A stretch of 64,000 nucleotides of DNA from Paroedura picta (GCF_049243985.1 NC_135384.1:13884501-13948500), one strand, 5' to 3'; positions 10,481 through 21,281 are shown, numbered from the stretch's first letter. The notes: a model not told the origin generated them from the letters alone. Numbers and translations are program-made.

Positions 10481-11427
10481 CAACATATAATAATACAAAT
10501 GTATATTAAATGAAGAATGAATGAAAATATAGCAACATGTTAATCATGAAGTGCGTTTTGACTCTTGAAATGTCAAAGCCCATCCATCTTGTTGATCTCT
10601 AAGGTGCTTGTGGACTCTATCTCTGCACATGCAGACCAGTACAATTGCACTCCTGAAAGTGCAATTGCACTCTTCATTCTCATTTCATACATGGTTCAAT
10701 GACATTATTCAGTGACTGAGCCCCAGATCTGTATAAGTAGGACATTCAATTACTTCCTCAGACCCATTATGCATGGCGGCAGCCTATTGTGGCTGCTGCC
10801 ATTCCATTGCAGTGGGGCAAAAAGCCCCACCGTTTGCTGTGTATGCATGAGGAGGGGCTACCCTGATGTAGACTGCCTCGTCGATGCAATGCCCCCCCGC
10901 AATGCGGGGCCAAAAGCACCAGGAGAGCTCCACTGCCACAGCAGCAGCAGTGTGGGGGGGATTGGGGGCATGGGGCCCCCACTGCATTATGGTGGGGATC
11001 AGCATCTTGCTCTCTCACCATGGTGGGTGTGGAGGGATCCCTCTATCAGCTCTGTGGGCCTTAGAACTAGCAGTGGTAAGAGGCATCCCTGCAGGAATGC
11101 CGTAGTTCGGGGGAGGAGCCGGGCACAGCTATTCCGATTGTGCACAGGGCTAGGTCGACCTAGCTCTAGCCTGCACCCACGGTGGTCACAGGCCCATGGG
11201 AGAATCTGCGTTTCCTTAACACTAGGCTTCCAAGGTCCTGGGTCCCCAAAGCCCTGTCGCTGCCATCATGGGCATTGTGGCCTGTGCATAATCAGTCCTA
11301 AAGAGCAATTTACTTGCAGAATTAACTGCTACAGTACTGTTCTTTGTGTATAAACATATCATAGGATACAGAAGCCATTATTAGTATGTATATATATATG
11401 TATTTATATATCGTCTTCCCCGAAGGC
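10481..11427. other. OR upstream flank followed by GC-rich repeat
   Basis: To about 10,700 the sequence matches the OR flank (CATATAATAATACAAAT, TGACTCTTGAAA). From 10,761 to about 11,299 it is GC-rich, and its two ends form an imperfect inverted pair around ATTATGCA, so it may be a small DNA transposon. Open frames here are short, overlapping and unlike known proteins. A degraded retroelement tail (TATTTATATATCG) abuts the tandem-duplication boundary at 11,428. Confidence 0.45.
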
Positions 11428-11660
11428 TCAGGACAAATGCATGGAATGGGAGTTCAGCTTGGCTGAGCTGAAGTAAGATCCGAATCAACATTCTTTCAGA
11501 TACTTTCCAACTTATCTGATCCAAACTGCCCATGCCTACTGTAGATGCAAATATATCATTCCCTGGGTACTTTTTGAAGCAACTCTTCCTCTTATGAAGT
11601 GAAAAAATTACAGTGTATTGTAGTTTATGTGAAGCTTTGCTTTCCTATGGATGCTCACTA

Positions 11661-12172
11661 TGGCCAATTATGCATGAGATGGGCCAACACTCACATGTTA
11701 GTGGGACAAATCTCTGCACATGCACAACATCATTGTTGGCTGGCCCCCTCCCACTCCTGGCCTGCATTAAGGTCTCAGATGCCCCACAGGAAGGGAATGC
11801 TGATTATTCATCATTGCCTTAACATGGGCACCACTGGTGCTCATGGTAAGCCAGGCCCATGAATACAGGGAAGAGTTGGACTATTTAAGACCAGTTTCTC
11901 CCTTGCCTACAGCATCCCTGAAGGGACAGGGAATGCTCTGTTCAGCTTCTCAGCTTTGTGGTCCCAAATAGAGCATTAGTTGATCCAAGCTATTGTGGGA
12001 CACTGTCACCACTCTACCCCACCCTTCTGCAGGAATGCCTCTGTCCCCCACCAACACTGCTACCATCACAGTGGAACCTGTCTTCCCCCGAGTTGTGCAT
12101 GTGCACACACAATTCCAGGGCAGACTATATGCACCAGCGGATTTTGTGCGGCTACTGTCATGCATAATCACC
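11661..12172. mobile_element. Candidate MITE with TTATGCAT ends (unit 1)
   Basis: A GC-richer ~510-bp block with inverted ends (CCAATTATGCATGA on the left, TCATGCATAATCA on the right) and CTATG on both sides as a possible target duplication. The unit 2 copy is at 20,386-20,902, and a divergent relative may be at 10,761-11,299. Several overlapping short frames are open, but none is a recognisable protein. Confidence 0.4.
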
Positions 12173-12228
12173 CTATGTGATCTTGGACCTGCCATGCCTT
12201 CTGAGCCTAAATTCCTCATAGTATTCTA

Positions 12229-12545
12229 AGAGCTCCAGCTTGGTATAGTGGTTAGGAATGTGGACTTCTTATCCGGCAAGCCGGATTCGATTCTGCACTC
12301 CCCCACATGCAGTCAGCTGGGTGACCTTGACCTCGCCACAGCACTGATAAAGCTGTTCTGACCAAGCAGTAATATCAGGGTTCTCTCAGCCTCACCTACC
12401 TCATAGAGTGTCTGTTGTGGGGAGAGGAAAGAGAAGGCAATTGTAAGCTTCTTTGAGACTCCTTCTGGTAGAGAAAAAGCAGCATATAAGAACCAAGTCT
12501 TCTTCTTCTTCCTCTTCTTTCTCCTCTTCTTCTTCTTCTTCTTAT
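12229..12545 (+). mobile_element. tRNA-derived SINE with CTT tail (unit 1)
   Basis: Same family as the element at 3,995. Box A-like CTTGGTATAGTGG and box B-like GGATTCGATTC are recognisable, and the tail is an impure (CTT)n/(TTCC)n run at 12,497-12,545. The orthologous copy in unit 2 has a purer and longer CTT tail. Confidence 0.85.
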
Positions 12546-13719
12546 CCTGAATACAAATTTTTGCATGAAAGTTTGTGTTTTTAAGGGTTTAACTGTGTTT
12601 TTATATCAATCAATCAATATGCCAATGGACATGAACTTTATTCTGGATATTCAATTTGGCAAAGGATGTTTTCAAGAAGGGCTATTTCTGCCAACTTTAT
12701 GCCCTTATCTAACCAGATCTTACAATTATTTTCAGGGACAACCCCGGTAGCCACAATATAAAGGAGAGCCTAACTGAGCTGAAGAAACTTGATTTGGTGG
12801 AGGAAAGAGTTCTTGCCTTATGTCCACACTATCTTCCCAACCAGAAACTGTTCTAGGGTGGATGTTCTTTCTCCCCTATTTTGGCTGTCCATGTACATAG
12901 AATATCACCTTGAATTAAAACATTTCTGCATCAAAGTAATTAATTCTCAATGGATTAAATTAATGCAAAAGAAATTCCATCTAAACATACAGAAGAAGTT
13001 TTGCAGTGGAACAGGCTTCCTTGGGAGGTGGTGGGTTCTCCATCTTTGTAAATTTTTAAACAGAGGCTAGATAGCCATCTGGCAGAGAGACTGATTCTGT
13101 GAAGGTACAAAGGGGCGGCAGGTTACAATAGATGAGCGATAGGGATGTGATTGTCCTGCATAGTGCAGGGGGTTAGACTAGGTGACCCATGAGGTCCCTT
13201 ACAACACTAATATTCAATGATTCTATGAATACATGATTCTGTGAATACATGAAATACATAATTATTTAATGGCAGAAGTAGAGAATGTTCCCTGTTGGCT
13301 GTCATTGTTTAGAGATTTGCTAGGTATTTTATTAATCACAAAAACACAATGTTTACAATAAGATGAAGCATCAGCAGATTTTCATTTTGATAAGAGAATA
13401 ACGTGTTTGCTATCCCAATTAACATTTTATGAATTTTGTTTGACAGCCATCTGTTTGATTTTTGCATATATCAATTTTTTTAAAAAAATACCTCAAATAT
13501 ACTCATCCCTTCTACTATGTTGACAGTTGAATCAACAACAGCAAAAAAAAAAGTTTTGGAAAGAAACTGGATTTTTTTCTTTGGCTTTTACTCCATTATA
13601 CCTTTACTACTTAAACAGAAAATGCAAATATATAAATTTAATGGAAACCATTACAAGAAACCACCCTGTAAATTTTATTCCAGACTAATTTCATTTAAAT
13701 ACTCTTTATCTCCTACAAA
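12546..13719. other. OR 2 downstream flank with a CR1 fragment
   Basis: No gene is seen. Positions about 12,951-13,258 are a plus-strand CR1 3' end (AAATTCCATCTAAACAT, GGTTAGACTAGGTGACC, terminal ATTCTATGAATAC repeats). The following 450 bp are the AT-rich flank found downstream of each OR gene. Confidence 0.75.
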
Positions 13720-14667
13720 TTACTTGGAAATCCCGCACTTGTTTAGCATTCTCTTAAAAGCTTTTCTAACCTCTTTGTTTCTTAGACTATAGATAAGAGG
13801 ATTAATTAGAGGGGTTAAGACTGTGTAGAAGACAGAGAAGATCTTGTCTACTTCACTCACAGCTTCTTTTTGTGGTAGCACATATACGAATATCAAGGAA
13901 CCATAGAATATGGAAACCACCATGAGGTGGGAAGAACAAGTGGAAAAGGCCTTTTTTCTCCCATCTGAAGACGGGATTCGTAGAATGGAAGCAATTATAC
14001 AAATGTATGACAGCAGGATCAAAAGAAAAGAAGGAACAGTATCTATGATACATACTGTGAAGGTCACCAGTGTCACCAGAGTCGTGTCACTGCATGATAG
14101 GTCAAGTACTGGTGTCAAGTCACAAAAAAAATGATCAATTTCAGGGGGGCCACAATATTTTAACTGTGACATCAAACTTACTACTAAAATCATAACTGTA
14201 ATTCCATAAACCCAAGATACAGCTGATATCAGAAAGCAGAGTCTTCCACTCATGAGAGTTGCATATTGGAGAGGCTTGCATATTGCCAAATACCGATCAT
14301 ATGACATGGATGCCAGTAGGTAGCATTCAGCAATCACAAGTGTACCAAAACAGAAGAACTGAAATAAACAACCCCCAACAGATATGGTTTTGTCCCCTGT
14401 CAGGAAACTTGCCAGCATCCTGGGAAGAATGGTTGAAGAATAGAAGGTCTCCAAACAGGACAAGTTTCCAAGGAAGAAGTACATGGGGATGTGAAGGTGA
14501 TGATCCATGATTACTAACACAATGATGACGATGTTTCCAGCCATGGTCACACTGTATATAATTATGAAAACCAGGAAGAGCAGAATCTGAAATTCAGGAG
14601 CATTTCCAAATCCAAGAAGAATAAATGTAGTTATTGCTGTTTTATTGTCTATCTTCACGTGCTCCAT
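13720..14667 (-). CDS. Olfactory receptor, class II, family 11-like (OR 2)
   Basis: A 315-residue odorant receptor in one coding exon. Visible motifs are an N-glycosylation site (NKT), GN in TM1, MSYDRYLAICKPLQYATLM at the end of TM3, loop-2 cysteines (KYCGPPEIDHFFCD, LSCSD), SYICIIASI, KKAFSTCSSHL and PLINPLIYSLRNKEV. The start is the ATG at 14,667, 11 nt after the acceptor AG at 14,680-14,679. This ATG corresponds to a GTG codon in OR 4-6 and to AAG in OR 3, while the codon used as start by those genes is GTG here, so the start has shifted three codons upstream. It differs from OR 3 at 8 of 311 compared residues. It lies within tandem unit 1. Confidence 0.95.
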   Translation of the reverse strand: MEHVKIDNKTAITTFILLGFGNAPEFQILLFLVFIIIYSVTMAGNIVIIVLVIMDHHLHIPMYFFLGNLSCLETFYSSTILPRMLASFLTGDKTISVGGCLFQFFCFGTLVIAECYLLASMSYDRYLAICKPLQYATLMSGRLCFLISAVSWVYGITVMILVVSLMSQLKYCGPPEIDHFFCDLTPVLDLSCSDTTLVTLVTFTVCIIDTVPSFLLILLSYICIIASILRIPSSDGRKKAFSTCSSHLMVVSIFYGSLIFVYVLPQKEAVSEVDKIFSVFYTVLTPLINPLIYSLRNKEVRKAFKRMLNKCGISK

Positions 14668-14679
14668 AATTTGAATCAC

Positions 14680-15371
14680 TGAAAAAGGAAATTAAAAAAT
14701 CATAAGGGTTGCAAGTGGAGTGCCCAAAGCCTAGAAATTTTTAAACCATCTCTTCTACAATGAATGCTGGGATTTATTAATGCTATAATGTTTCTTTATT
14801 TGGACATGTGGAAACTACCTAGAAGATTTTTCTGTTAAGATATTACATTATATAATAAACTATCTCATTAATACTTGATGATGGCATCTTTAAAGATATT
14901 AAAATCTTTTATTACTGCTGGGCCATAAGTTGGCTATCAGATGTGATTTATTTACTTATTTATTTGGCTTTGTTTATACCTCACAGTTTTTTTTCTAAAT
15001 GGGACTGAAAACAGTTTCCATCATATTCTTATCTTTCATTTTACCCAAACAACATTCTTTTGAGTAGGTCTAGCTTACAGTGGGTTTCTGATTTTATCCA
15101 TGCAAAGTCCTAGTCCCGAAGTGTTTCCTAGATAAGTAGAACATATACTCAGATTGCCCTAAAATCTACAGCCCCCATCCACTGACAAAAGGTCACTTCA
15201 TATGATGATTTTTTAAAAATTATTATTTGTATTGTATATGGTGATAATTGAATCCAGTAATATATTTTGTCAGAATTAGCTTCTGAGAATCATTCAATCT
15301 TTAAATAAGTCCACTGTATCATTGAAATAATTATTACATATACATACACACACGTGTGCCTAAACTTTTAC
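14680..15371 (-). other. Intron of OR 2
   Basis: A ~690-bp AT-rich intron from donor GTAAAAG (15,371-15,370) to acceptor TTTTTCAG (14,680-14,679). It is much shorter than the 2.1-kb OR 1 intron and has no coding potential. Confidence 0.65.
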
Positions 15372-15600
15372 CATTAACCATCAACTGGCATCAATGAAGA
15401 ACGATTAAGATGTAAGTCCACGGAGCTGGTTCACATTTGTCTAGCTAACATGAACAATTACTAACATTTCCTGAAGGAAAGAATAATCTCTTGCTGCTTT
15501 ATCTGAACAGTAGACAAAAGTGGCTTTATATACAGTACCAACAGACTGTCTACAGAGAGCAACCTCATGAGCCCTTAAAGAAGGCATTTCAGAACAATTA
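15372..15600 (-). promoter_or_regulatory. OR 2 promoter: TAATTG site, TATA box and leader exon
   Basis: TAATTG lies at 15,600-15,595 and TATATAAAG at 15,532-15,524 (minus strand). The inferred start is near 15,502, and a ~130-nt leader exon ends at 15,372 before GTAAAAG. The copy in unit 2 (24,179-24,407) is nearly identical. Confidence 0.6.
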
Positions 15601-16065
15601 GCAAATTCCCCTTCCAAAACATATGATGCAATATTCAGTAAGGCTTAAAAAATACTTCAATCTTTTATTTAGAAGAACCCTTGTTTTGAAAATTATATGC
15701 TGCCTCTCTAGAGATTTGTTCTAGCTGTCTCTTGCAAGAAAAGTGTCTTGATCAAAGGGGCATTCATTTTTCCCCAGATAACAAGCACTCCTTCCTTCTT
15801 TTTCTTCCCTCTCATAAAAATTCCTGAGAATCAGCAGACAATGTATAATATACAAAATAAGCGGATTTCCATGCCCATTAAGTACAGTGAAATGCTTACC
15901 TTACATAGTCATTTTTGACCAGACACACTACCTCATATTGTTTTGGAGGGTCCGGTCTTCTCTCCCTAAAGAGCTTCAATCCAGTCATATTTGATGGATT
16001 TAAATTCCAAAGTGAACTCTAAATCCGTCATCATTAAATTAATGCTTTCAGAAAAGGATCCCATT
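15601..16065. other. OR 2 upstream flank
   Basis: The conserved OR upstream block ends near 15,800 (ATCAAAGGGGCATTCA). AT-rich sequence follows without recognised repeat or gene. It is duplicated at 24,408-24,870. Confidence 0.5.
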
Positions 16066-17245
16066 AAACTTGCCATGGTAGCCAATGCCCTTGAAAGCAT
16101 GTTCCAAATAAATAACATATGTTTGCAAGAGCAGGAATGTAATACTGTTTAATCTATATTGTTTCCTTGGATTGTGTTTGTGTGTGCCAATAAATGTTTC
16201 ATGAGTCTGAGTCTTACATAGTCATTAGATTCCGGGCCCTCCGTACGATGTTGCCAGCATCCAGCTTCCAGCATCCGGCATTGGGTCAGTAACCGGCTGG
16301 CTATATCCACCATTTTAAAGCGCTAATTGGGGAATCACATTAAGTGGATTCACCAACCTATTTAGCATGAACTACTGGAGAGCAACCAGCAGGCAACCAG
16401 CAGAGGGAAGTTATAGCGGCTGAAATGTGCTAAAGGCACCTTCTTCATCCCGCCCTTGCACCCACCTCCCTCTCCTTCATTCCCAGGGAGAGAAATGGCT
16501 TTTTAAAAATGGCTAAGATCCTGGAGCAACGAATGGGTGGGCAAGTGTACAGGCAGTGCCAGAAATAATCCCCCCCCCCAAAAAAAATCAGGAATGAGAT
16601 TTGTTTTTAAAAGTTTTTAAACTTGCCATGGTAGCCAATGCCCTTGAAAGCATGTTCCAAATAAATAACATATGTTTGCAAGAGCAGGAATGTAATACTG
16701 TTTAATCTATATTGTTTCCTTGGATTGTGCTTGTGTGTGCCAATAAAGGTTTCATGAGTCTGAGTCTTACATAGTCATTAGATTCCGGCCCCTCTGTACG
16801 ACGTTGCCAGCATCCAGCATCCAGCATCCAGCATCCAGCAACCAGCATCCAGCATCCAGCATCCAGCATCCAGCATCCAGCATCCAGCATCCAGCATCCA
16901 GCATCCAGCATCGGGTCAGTAACCGGCTGGCTATATCCACCATTTTAAAGCGCTAATTGGCAAATCACATAAAGTGGATTCACCAACCTATTTAGCATGA
17001 ACTACTAGAGAGCAACCAGCTGGCAACCAGCAGAGGGAAGTTATGGCAGCTAAAATGTGCTAAAGGCACCTTCTTCATCCCGCCCTTGCACCCACCTCCC
17101 TCTCCTTCATTCCCAGGGAGAGAAATGGCTTTTTAAAAATGGCTAAGATCCTGGAGCAACGAATGGGTGGGCAAGTGTACAGGCAGTGCCAGAAATAATC
17201 CCCCCCCCAAAAAAAAATCAGGAATGAGATTTGTTTTTAAAAGTA
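16066..17245. repeat. Tandem 553-bp block with an expanded CCAGCAT heptamer array
   Basis: The block starting ACTTGCCATGGTAGCC at 16,068 repeats from 16,621, an offset of 553 bp. Each copy contains AATAAATGTTTCATGAG-like sequence, a CCAGCAT run and CAACCAGCAGAGGGAAG. The heptamer run has about 4 degenerate units in the first copy (16,258-16,290) and 15 near-perfect units in the second (16,807-16,912). Unit 2 holds the block once only (24,870-25,420) with about 4 heptamers. A 69-codon frame through the array is a translation of the repeat. Confidence 0.85.
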
Positions 17246-17759
17246 TCAAGAGTAATGATTCTTTAAGGGGTGGAACTCAAAAAGCAATATGCATCTATGA
17301 TTAGATGCATAGGCATCTAATGTAAGATTAGATGCATAAACATCTAATCTATGATTAGATGCATAAACATTTGAATGGAGAAGTATGAATTTTTAAAAAA
17401 ATTAGCGGGCATTGCGGGACCTTTAAAAAATGGAGAAAGGAGATTGCCTGGATTGATTGATAGGAGGAAGACAGTTAAATTCCTCTTTTCCGCCATTTCC
17501 AGCAGAAGTTGTGGAGGATGATAAGTGTTAAAAGGTGGCAGACAAGAGCAAGACAGCAAAAAGCTGAGGAGGGTCTGGGAGGTGCGATAGTATTTAGTGA
17601 TATCCCATTCACCTGGCGTAACAGTATTTTTACCAGTGTGCGGAAATGGCCCAAATATATGAACCAAATATGAGGAACAGTGTTGCAATGGCTGATCTTT
17701 CTCCAGAACTGCACACAGAGGTTCACAGTGGAAGAGGAGCAATAATGCAGGGGAGCAAT
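17246..17759. repeat. Dyad-rich GATTAGATGCATA cluster and AT-rich flank
   Basis: Between 17,289 and 17,373 the word GATTAGATGCATA alternates with its partial complement GCATCTAAT several times, giving overlapping hairpin potential. The same cluster is at 25,463-25,548 in unit 2. The rest of the stretch has long minus-strand open frames (to 145 codons), but these resemble no protein family. Confidence 0.55.
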
Positions 17760-18228
17760 AATGCAATTCTCTCTCCCACATTGTTCAACATCTACATGCA
17801 CCCTCTGGCCCATTTGGTCCAGAGCTATGGGCTGCGCAGTCAGCAATATGCTGAGGAAACCCAGCTCTATTTCTGAATGGTCAGCTGGCCCAACTCCTAC
17901 CTCCCCCCCCCCCAGGAATCATTTGCCATTTGTTTGGAAGTGGTGACAGTCTGGCTCAAGCAGAGCCACCTGAGTCTCAATCCTTCCAAGACAGAGGTCC
18001 TGTGGCTATGTAAAAAAGGTCCAGACAGGAAGCACACCTCCCTCCCCTGGGTGGGGTACAATTGGAGACCTCACCCCTTTTCTTGGAGGTCCAGGTCACA
18101 AAGGTAGCCAAGCTGACATTTTTCCACCTGCGCTAAGTGAGGCTACTAGTGCCCTAACTGGACTCAGAGCACTCAGCCATTGTGACCCATGTGATAGTCA
18201 CCTCCGGGCTAGATTTCTGTAAGCATGT
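17760..18228 (+). mobile_element. L2 LINE fragment, reverse transcriptase region (unit 1)
   Basis: Translation gives SPTLFNIYMHPLAHLVQ and GLRSQQYAEETQLYF, the L2 reverse transcriptase motif (YADDTQLYL family; the catalytic DD reads EE here). SLNPSKTEVLWL and HVIVTSGLDFCN follow. The frame is broken between these pieces and both ends are missing, so it is a dead fragment. It is duplicated at 25,940-26,408. Confidence 0.85.
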
Positions 18229-19064
18229 TCCATGCTTAGTATGTAGAAGAGAAATTTTGTCTTGTAACTTGCTTATGTTTGTGGAACCCTGATTTACAAG
18301 GCTGGCCAATCAGTGAGTGTGATATAGGGGAACTAGCAGGCAGCTTGCAGGGTTTCCATTCATCTGTGAGTGGCTTTGTCCTTGCAAAGCCAGCAATTTA
18401 GATACCACTTGTCACTTTTTCATTCATTTTGACTAACACAATACTGACAGTGACAAATGGATCACACAGTTTTCATCCAAAAATGAAGTCCTGCTGTAAT
18501 GCATGTGATTGGGTTTCAGAAGGGTATGTTCCAAGGACTAAGGAGTATATTATACCAGCACCTTTTGTTAATAAAACATGGACACAGCTTTTACCAGTAA
18601 AGCAAAGGAGCATCAGTGCAGCATCAGCAGATCCAGTAATCTTGCAGCTAGCTGACCACAAGGGAGCTTCTTTCCAGTGATTTTGCTGGAGCCCCAAGCT
18701 ACTTGACTTTGATTGATGTACAGATCCCGATTGCCTATTGGCACTTGGGGATTAGCAGGTTTTTGGAGAACCCTGCAGATGTGGTAATAATGGAAATGGG
18801 GAGAGCTATTTCTGCCTGCTCTGTCCTTCCATCTAAACAGATGTCAGGATTCTTTAAAGAGTCTTCGCCAAAGCCATAGGCAGTTATTGGAACTGTCTGT
18901 TTAAAAATAAAGGAGATTTTGATGAGTCAAAGAATCTTGTCTTGGTGAGAGGAATGGCTCTCAGCCGTCTTCCAAACCAGAACCTGCCCTAGGTGTGGCA
19001 GCTATTCTCCCTCTTTGGGCTGCTCCATATGCATAGAATAATTTCCTTGCGACAAAGAATGTAT
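18229..19064. other. Non-genic stretch with an interspersed repeat (unit 1)
   Basis: Positions 18,226-18,330 (TTTTGTCTTGTAACTTGC, CAAGGCTGGCCAATC) match a repeat also found near 32,812 and 36,730; its class is unknown. Short frames such as 18,429-18,680 are not recognisable. No gene is seen. Confidence 0.45.
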
Positions 19065-19529
19065 TTATTTTGACATTAAATCATTTATTTATTTATTCAT
19101 TTGTTTATTTATTCATTTATTTATATATATACCGCCCTCCTCGAAGGCTCAGGGCTGTTTACAGGAAACAAGAAAAAGACACAGGTAACATCATATACGG
19201 TAAACAACAGGTGATAACAACAATAACATTATAACAATAATGACATTAAATGACAATAAAGACAATTAAATCTCAAATGAGATAACTTCTTGGTAACTGC
19301 CACTGTTTATGAGTAGTACTTAGAGATTTGAAAGTTTCTTCACATATCACAAAAATTCAACGTCAAGTATCAGCTGATTTTCTTTCTGACTATGCCAAAC
19401 CAAAAAGGGAACTGAAACCCAACCAGAATAGAAGTCAGGAACCCAAAAGTTGAGTGGCAAACCAATACTAAAAAATCATTACAAAGATTTATCAAACAAT
19501 GTGCAGCGATAATATATTAAAGACAACAT
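19065..19529. repeat. Degraded LINE/SINE tail in reverse orientation plus AT-rich sequence
   Basis: TTTATTTATTCATTTG repeats run into TATATATACCGCCCTCC and CGAAGGCTCAGGGC, the reverse complement of a CR1/L2-type 3' end (GGCGGTATATAAAT plus tail). AT-rich sequence of unknown origin follows. The unit 2 copy is near 27,990-28,450. Confidence 0.55.
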
Positions 19530-19530
19530 C

Positions 19531-19953
19531 AAAACACCACATATCCAACTGCACATGACAGAACAGACCGAACAAGTTTCGATTCACAGGGGACTTCCTC
19601 AGTAGAGTTGATGTAGAGTTAGGCAAAAGCTTAGAGTGGTGGATTCAGATAATACGTATCTTAGATTAGAAGGTGGGTTCCAAACCAGATACTTTCGAAA
19701 CACTAGTTGGAGCTATACCGAACAGATTTTTCTTCCAAATGAGTAGACGTGTTGGTCTGAAGTAACACAATAAAATCAGAGTCCAGAAGTACCTTTAAGA
19801 CCAACAAAGATTACTGCCATCCAGCAACCCTTTAGATTTTGTTCCTATTCAAGAGAGTATTTCACACAATATATTGACCACTGAGGAAGACCACTGTAGG
19901 TCGAAACGCGGTTGGCCTGTCCTGTCATGTGCAGTTAAATATGTGTTGTTTGT
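19531..19953. mobile_element. Short element with inverted ends and hammerhead-like core (unit 1)
   Basis: The ends at 19,531-19,592 and 19,881-19,952 are inverted copies of each other (TCATGTGCAGTT, ATATGTG). The right end reads CTGAGGA-A-GACC-loop-GGTC-GAAA at 19,881-19,906. This fits the CUGANGA / stem II / GAAA core of a hammerhead ribozyme with one extra A. Hammerhead motifs in terminal repeats are known for Penelope-like retroelements, so this may be a non-autonomous remnant of that group; that classification is inference. The interior includes AAGTACCTTTAAGACC. The unit 2 copy is at 28,452-28,874. Confidence 0.35.
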
Positions 19954-20385
19954 ACTTTCTTTCTGACTAGACAGTAACTTACTTGTTATCTCATTTTATG
20001 AGTATTCTTTATTGGTTATGCATATGACATTTTTGCACTATATACTTTTCTGATAATTATCCATTTTTTGGGAGGGGAAGTAAATATTCACAGTATATCC
20101 ATACTACTAACATTATGATGGAAGATGAATCAACAACAACATAAAGAGGATCAGGACAAATGCATGGAATGGGAGTTCAGCTTGGCTGAGCTGAAGTAGG
20201 AACCAAATCAACATTCTTTCAGATACTTTCCAACTTATCTGATCCTAACTGCCCATGCCTACTTGTAGATGCAAATATATCATTCCCTGGGTACTTTTTG
20301 AAGCAACTCTTCCTCCTATGAAGTGAAAAAAATTACAGTGTATTGTAGTTTAAGTGAAGCTCTGCTTTGCTATGAATGCTCACTA

Positions 20386-20902
20386 TGGCCAATTATGCAT
20401 GAGATGGGCCAACGCTCACATGTTAGTGGGACAAATCTCTGCACATGCACAACATCATTGTTGGCCAGCCCCCTCCCACTCCTGGCCTGCATTAAGGCCT
20501 CAGATGCCCCACAGGAAGGGAATGCTGATTATTCATCATTCCCTTCCTTAACACAGGCACCACTGGTGCTCATGGTAAGCCAGGCCCATGAGTACAGGGA
20601 AGAGCTGGACTATTTAAGACCAGTTCCTCCCTTGCCTACAGCATCCCTGAAGGGACAGGGAATGCTCTGTTCAGCTTCGCAGCTTTGTGGTGCCAAATGG
20701 AGCATTAGTTGATCCAAGCTATTGTGGGATACTGTCACCACTCTACCCCACCCTTCTGCAGGGATGCCTCTGTCCCCCACCAACACTGCTACCATCACAG
20801 TGGAACCTGTCTTCCCTCGAGTTGTGCATGTGCACGCACAATTCCAGGGCAGACTATATGCACCAGCGGATTTTGTGCGGCTACTGTCATGCATAATCAT
20901 TC
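20386..20902. mobile_element. Candidate MITE with TTATGCAT ends (unit 2)
   Basis: The duplicate of 11,661-12,172. Inverted ends CCAATTATGCATGA and TCATGCATAATCA are flanked by CTATG on both sides. No transposase is present. Confidence 0.4.
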
Positions 20903-20957
20903 TATGTGATCTTGGACCTGCCATGCCTTCTGAGCCTAAATTCCTCATAGTATTCTA

Positions 20958-21281
20958 AGAGAGGCAGCTTGGTATAGTGGTTAGGAGTGTGGACTTCTTA
21001 TTCAGCAAGCCGGATTCAATTCTACACTCCCCCACATGCAGTCAGTTGGGTGACCTGGGGCTCACCACAGCACTGATAAAGCTGTTCTGACCAAGCAGTA
21101 ATATCAGGGTTCTCTCAGCTTCACCTCCCTCACAGGGTGTCTGTTGTGGGGAGAGGAAATGGAAGGCAATTGTAAGCTGCTTTGAGACTCCTTCTGGTAG
21201 AGAAAAAGCAGCATATAAGAAACAAGTCTTCTTCTTCTTCTTCTTCTTCTTCTTCTTCTTCTTCTTCTTCTTCTTCTTCTT

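Larger units (their letters stand above)
11428..20150 (-). repeat. Tandem duplication unit 1 (8.72 kb) carrying OR 2
   Basis: This segment matches 20,151-29,077 base for base over almost its full length, starting at TCAGGACAAATGCATGG. It carries one complete OR unit (coding exon, intron, promoter) plus its flanking repeats. The unit-specific differences are an extra 553-bp tandem block with an expanded heptamer (16.1-17.2 kb) and the absence of the ~730 bp found at 26,966-27,698 in unit 2. Confidence 0.95.

Noticed and set aside
10712-11353. 213-codon plus-strand open frame
   Set aside because: It lies in a GC-rich repeat-like block with competing frames on both strands and no family resemblance; GC-rich sequence lacks stop codons by chance.
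16702-16911. Regularly spaced repeats that might suggest a CRISPR array
   Set aside because: The unit is a 7-bp heptamer without spacers, in a vertebrate genome; it is a minisatellite.
17344-17846. Overlapping 123-145-codon minus-strand frames, repeated in unit 2
   Set aside because: They run antisense to an L2 fragment and AT-rich flank, use several frames, and match no protein family; identity between units only reflects the recent duplication.
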